Below, one piece after another: positions 14,843 to 14,908 of a DNA stretch of 14,908 bases; position 1 is the first letter of the stretch; each line of letters opens with the position of its first letter. Below the pieces are notes generated by a model that worked only from the letters and a program-made list of their open reading frames with translations, made no database searches and was not told where the DNA came from. The position numbers and the translations under genes are program-made. The stretch is from Deltaproteobacteria bacterium UBA6106 (GTDB lineage Bacteria; Desulfobacterota; Syntrophorhabdia; Syntrophorhabdales; Syntrophorhabdaceae), in NCBI GenBank assembly GCA_002428485.1, contig DIWM01000008.1, positions 74,836 through 89,743 on the forward strand, given 5' to 3'.

Positions 14843-14862
14843 TTTAGAAGTGTTTTAGAAGT
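14843..14862. repeat. Two 9-bp direct repeats at 11-bp period (candidate integrase arm sites)
   Basis: TTTAGAAGT occurs at 14843-14851 and 14854-14862, one helical turn apart. The pair is about 40 bp inside the presumed island from the tRNA-derived core. Short direct repeats at such spacing are typical of integrase arm-type or excisionase sites. The assignment is by position and spacing only. Confidence 0.4.
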
Positions 14863-14908
14863 AAGTCTACAAAAAAATCAATTAATAGAAGCTAGCGCTA
14901 CAAAAGGT

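Noticed and set aside
14781..14875. Complete tRNA gene at the right edge
   Set aside because: Only the T-loop and 3' acceptor end fit. The T-stem 5' strand is wrong, and no anticodon arm or GGAGAGG acceptor partner is present.

Overview
This is an accessory, defence- and transposon-rich piece of a bacterial chromosome. REP-associated transposases, an IS3-family orfA of the IS2/IS51 type, secreted protease-TPR proteins and short elements with GGGGTC or GGGGAC ends are all common in Desulfobacterota and Nitrospirota. That assignment is only a style-based guess. Base composition is mixed: about 55% G+C in the 60 bases sampled at 8101-8160 of the helicase gene, and 27-35% in three 60-base samples of the methylase specificity region.

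Left part (1-2764). A REP-associated Y1 transposase with a DnaA-like C-terminal domain runs off the left edge on the minus strand. Two copies of a 33-bp hairpin-bearing repeat precede it and sit exactly where an IS3-family element is cut off. Next comes a small membrane-anchored protein of unknown function with a convincing promoter/operator, then a roughly 690-bp gap. The gap holds a 194-bp MITE-like element with perfect 28-bp inverted ends and a G-rich tract.

Middle (2765-7000). A stand-alone OLD-family ATPase/TOPRIM nuclease (minus) is divergent from a secreted trypsin-like protease with C-terminal TPRs (plus). After these lie the 3' remnant of a beta-class DNA methyltransferase (minus) and a second short inverted-repeat element.

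Right part (7001-14669). A tight plus-strand operon encodes (1) a phospholipase-D-like domain fused to an SNF2-type helicase, (2) a BRO-N/DinD-like protein, (3) a large Eco57I-type adenine methylase with a candidate N-terminal nuclease domain, and (4) the first 70 residues of a PD-(D/E)xK nuclease. Gene 4 is cut off where a GGGGTCA-type repeat begins. Spacings are 18 bp, 2 bp and a 4-bp overlap. The likely logic is modification by the methylase, translocation and cleavage by the helicase/nuclease modules, and a regulatory or DNA-damage-linked role for the BRO/DinD protein. I could not match the set to BREX, DISARM, type I or type III restriction, and it is the best candidate in the window for a little-described defence system.

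Right edge (14781-14908). A 26-base 3' end of a tRNA (probably tRNA-Ser, minus strand) without its 5' part, next to 11-bp-period repeats, marks an integrase attachment site. The orientation implies that an integrated island lies to the right of the window.
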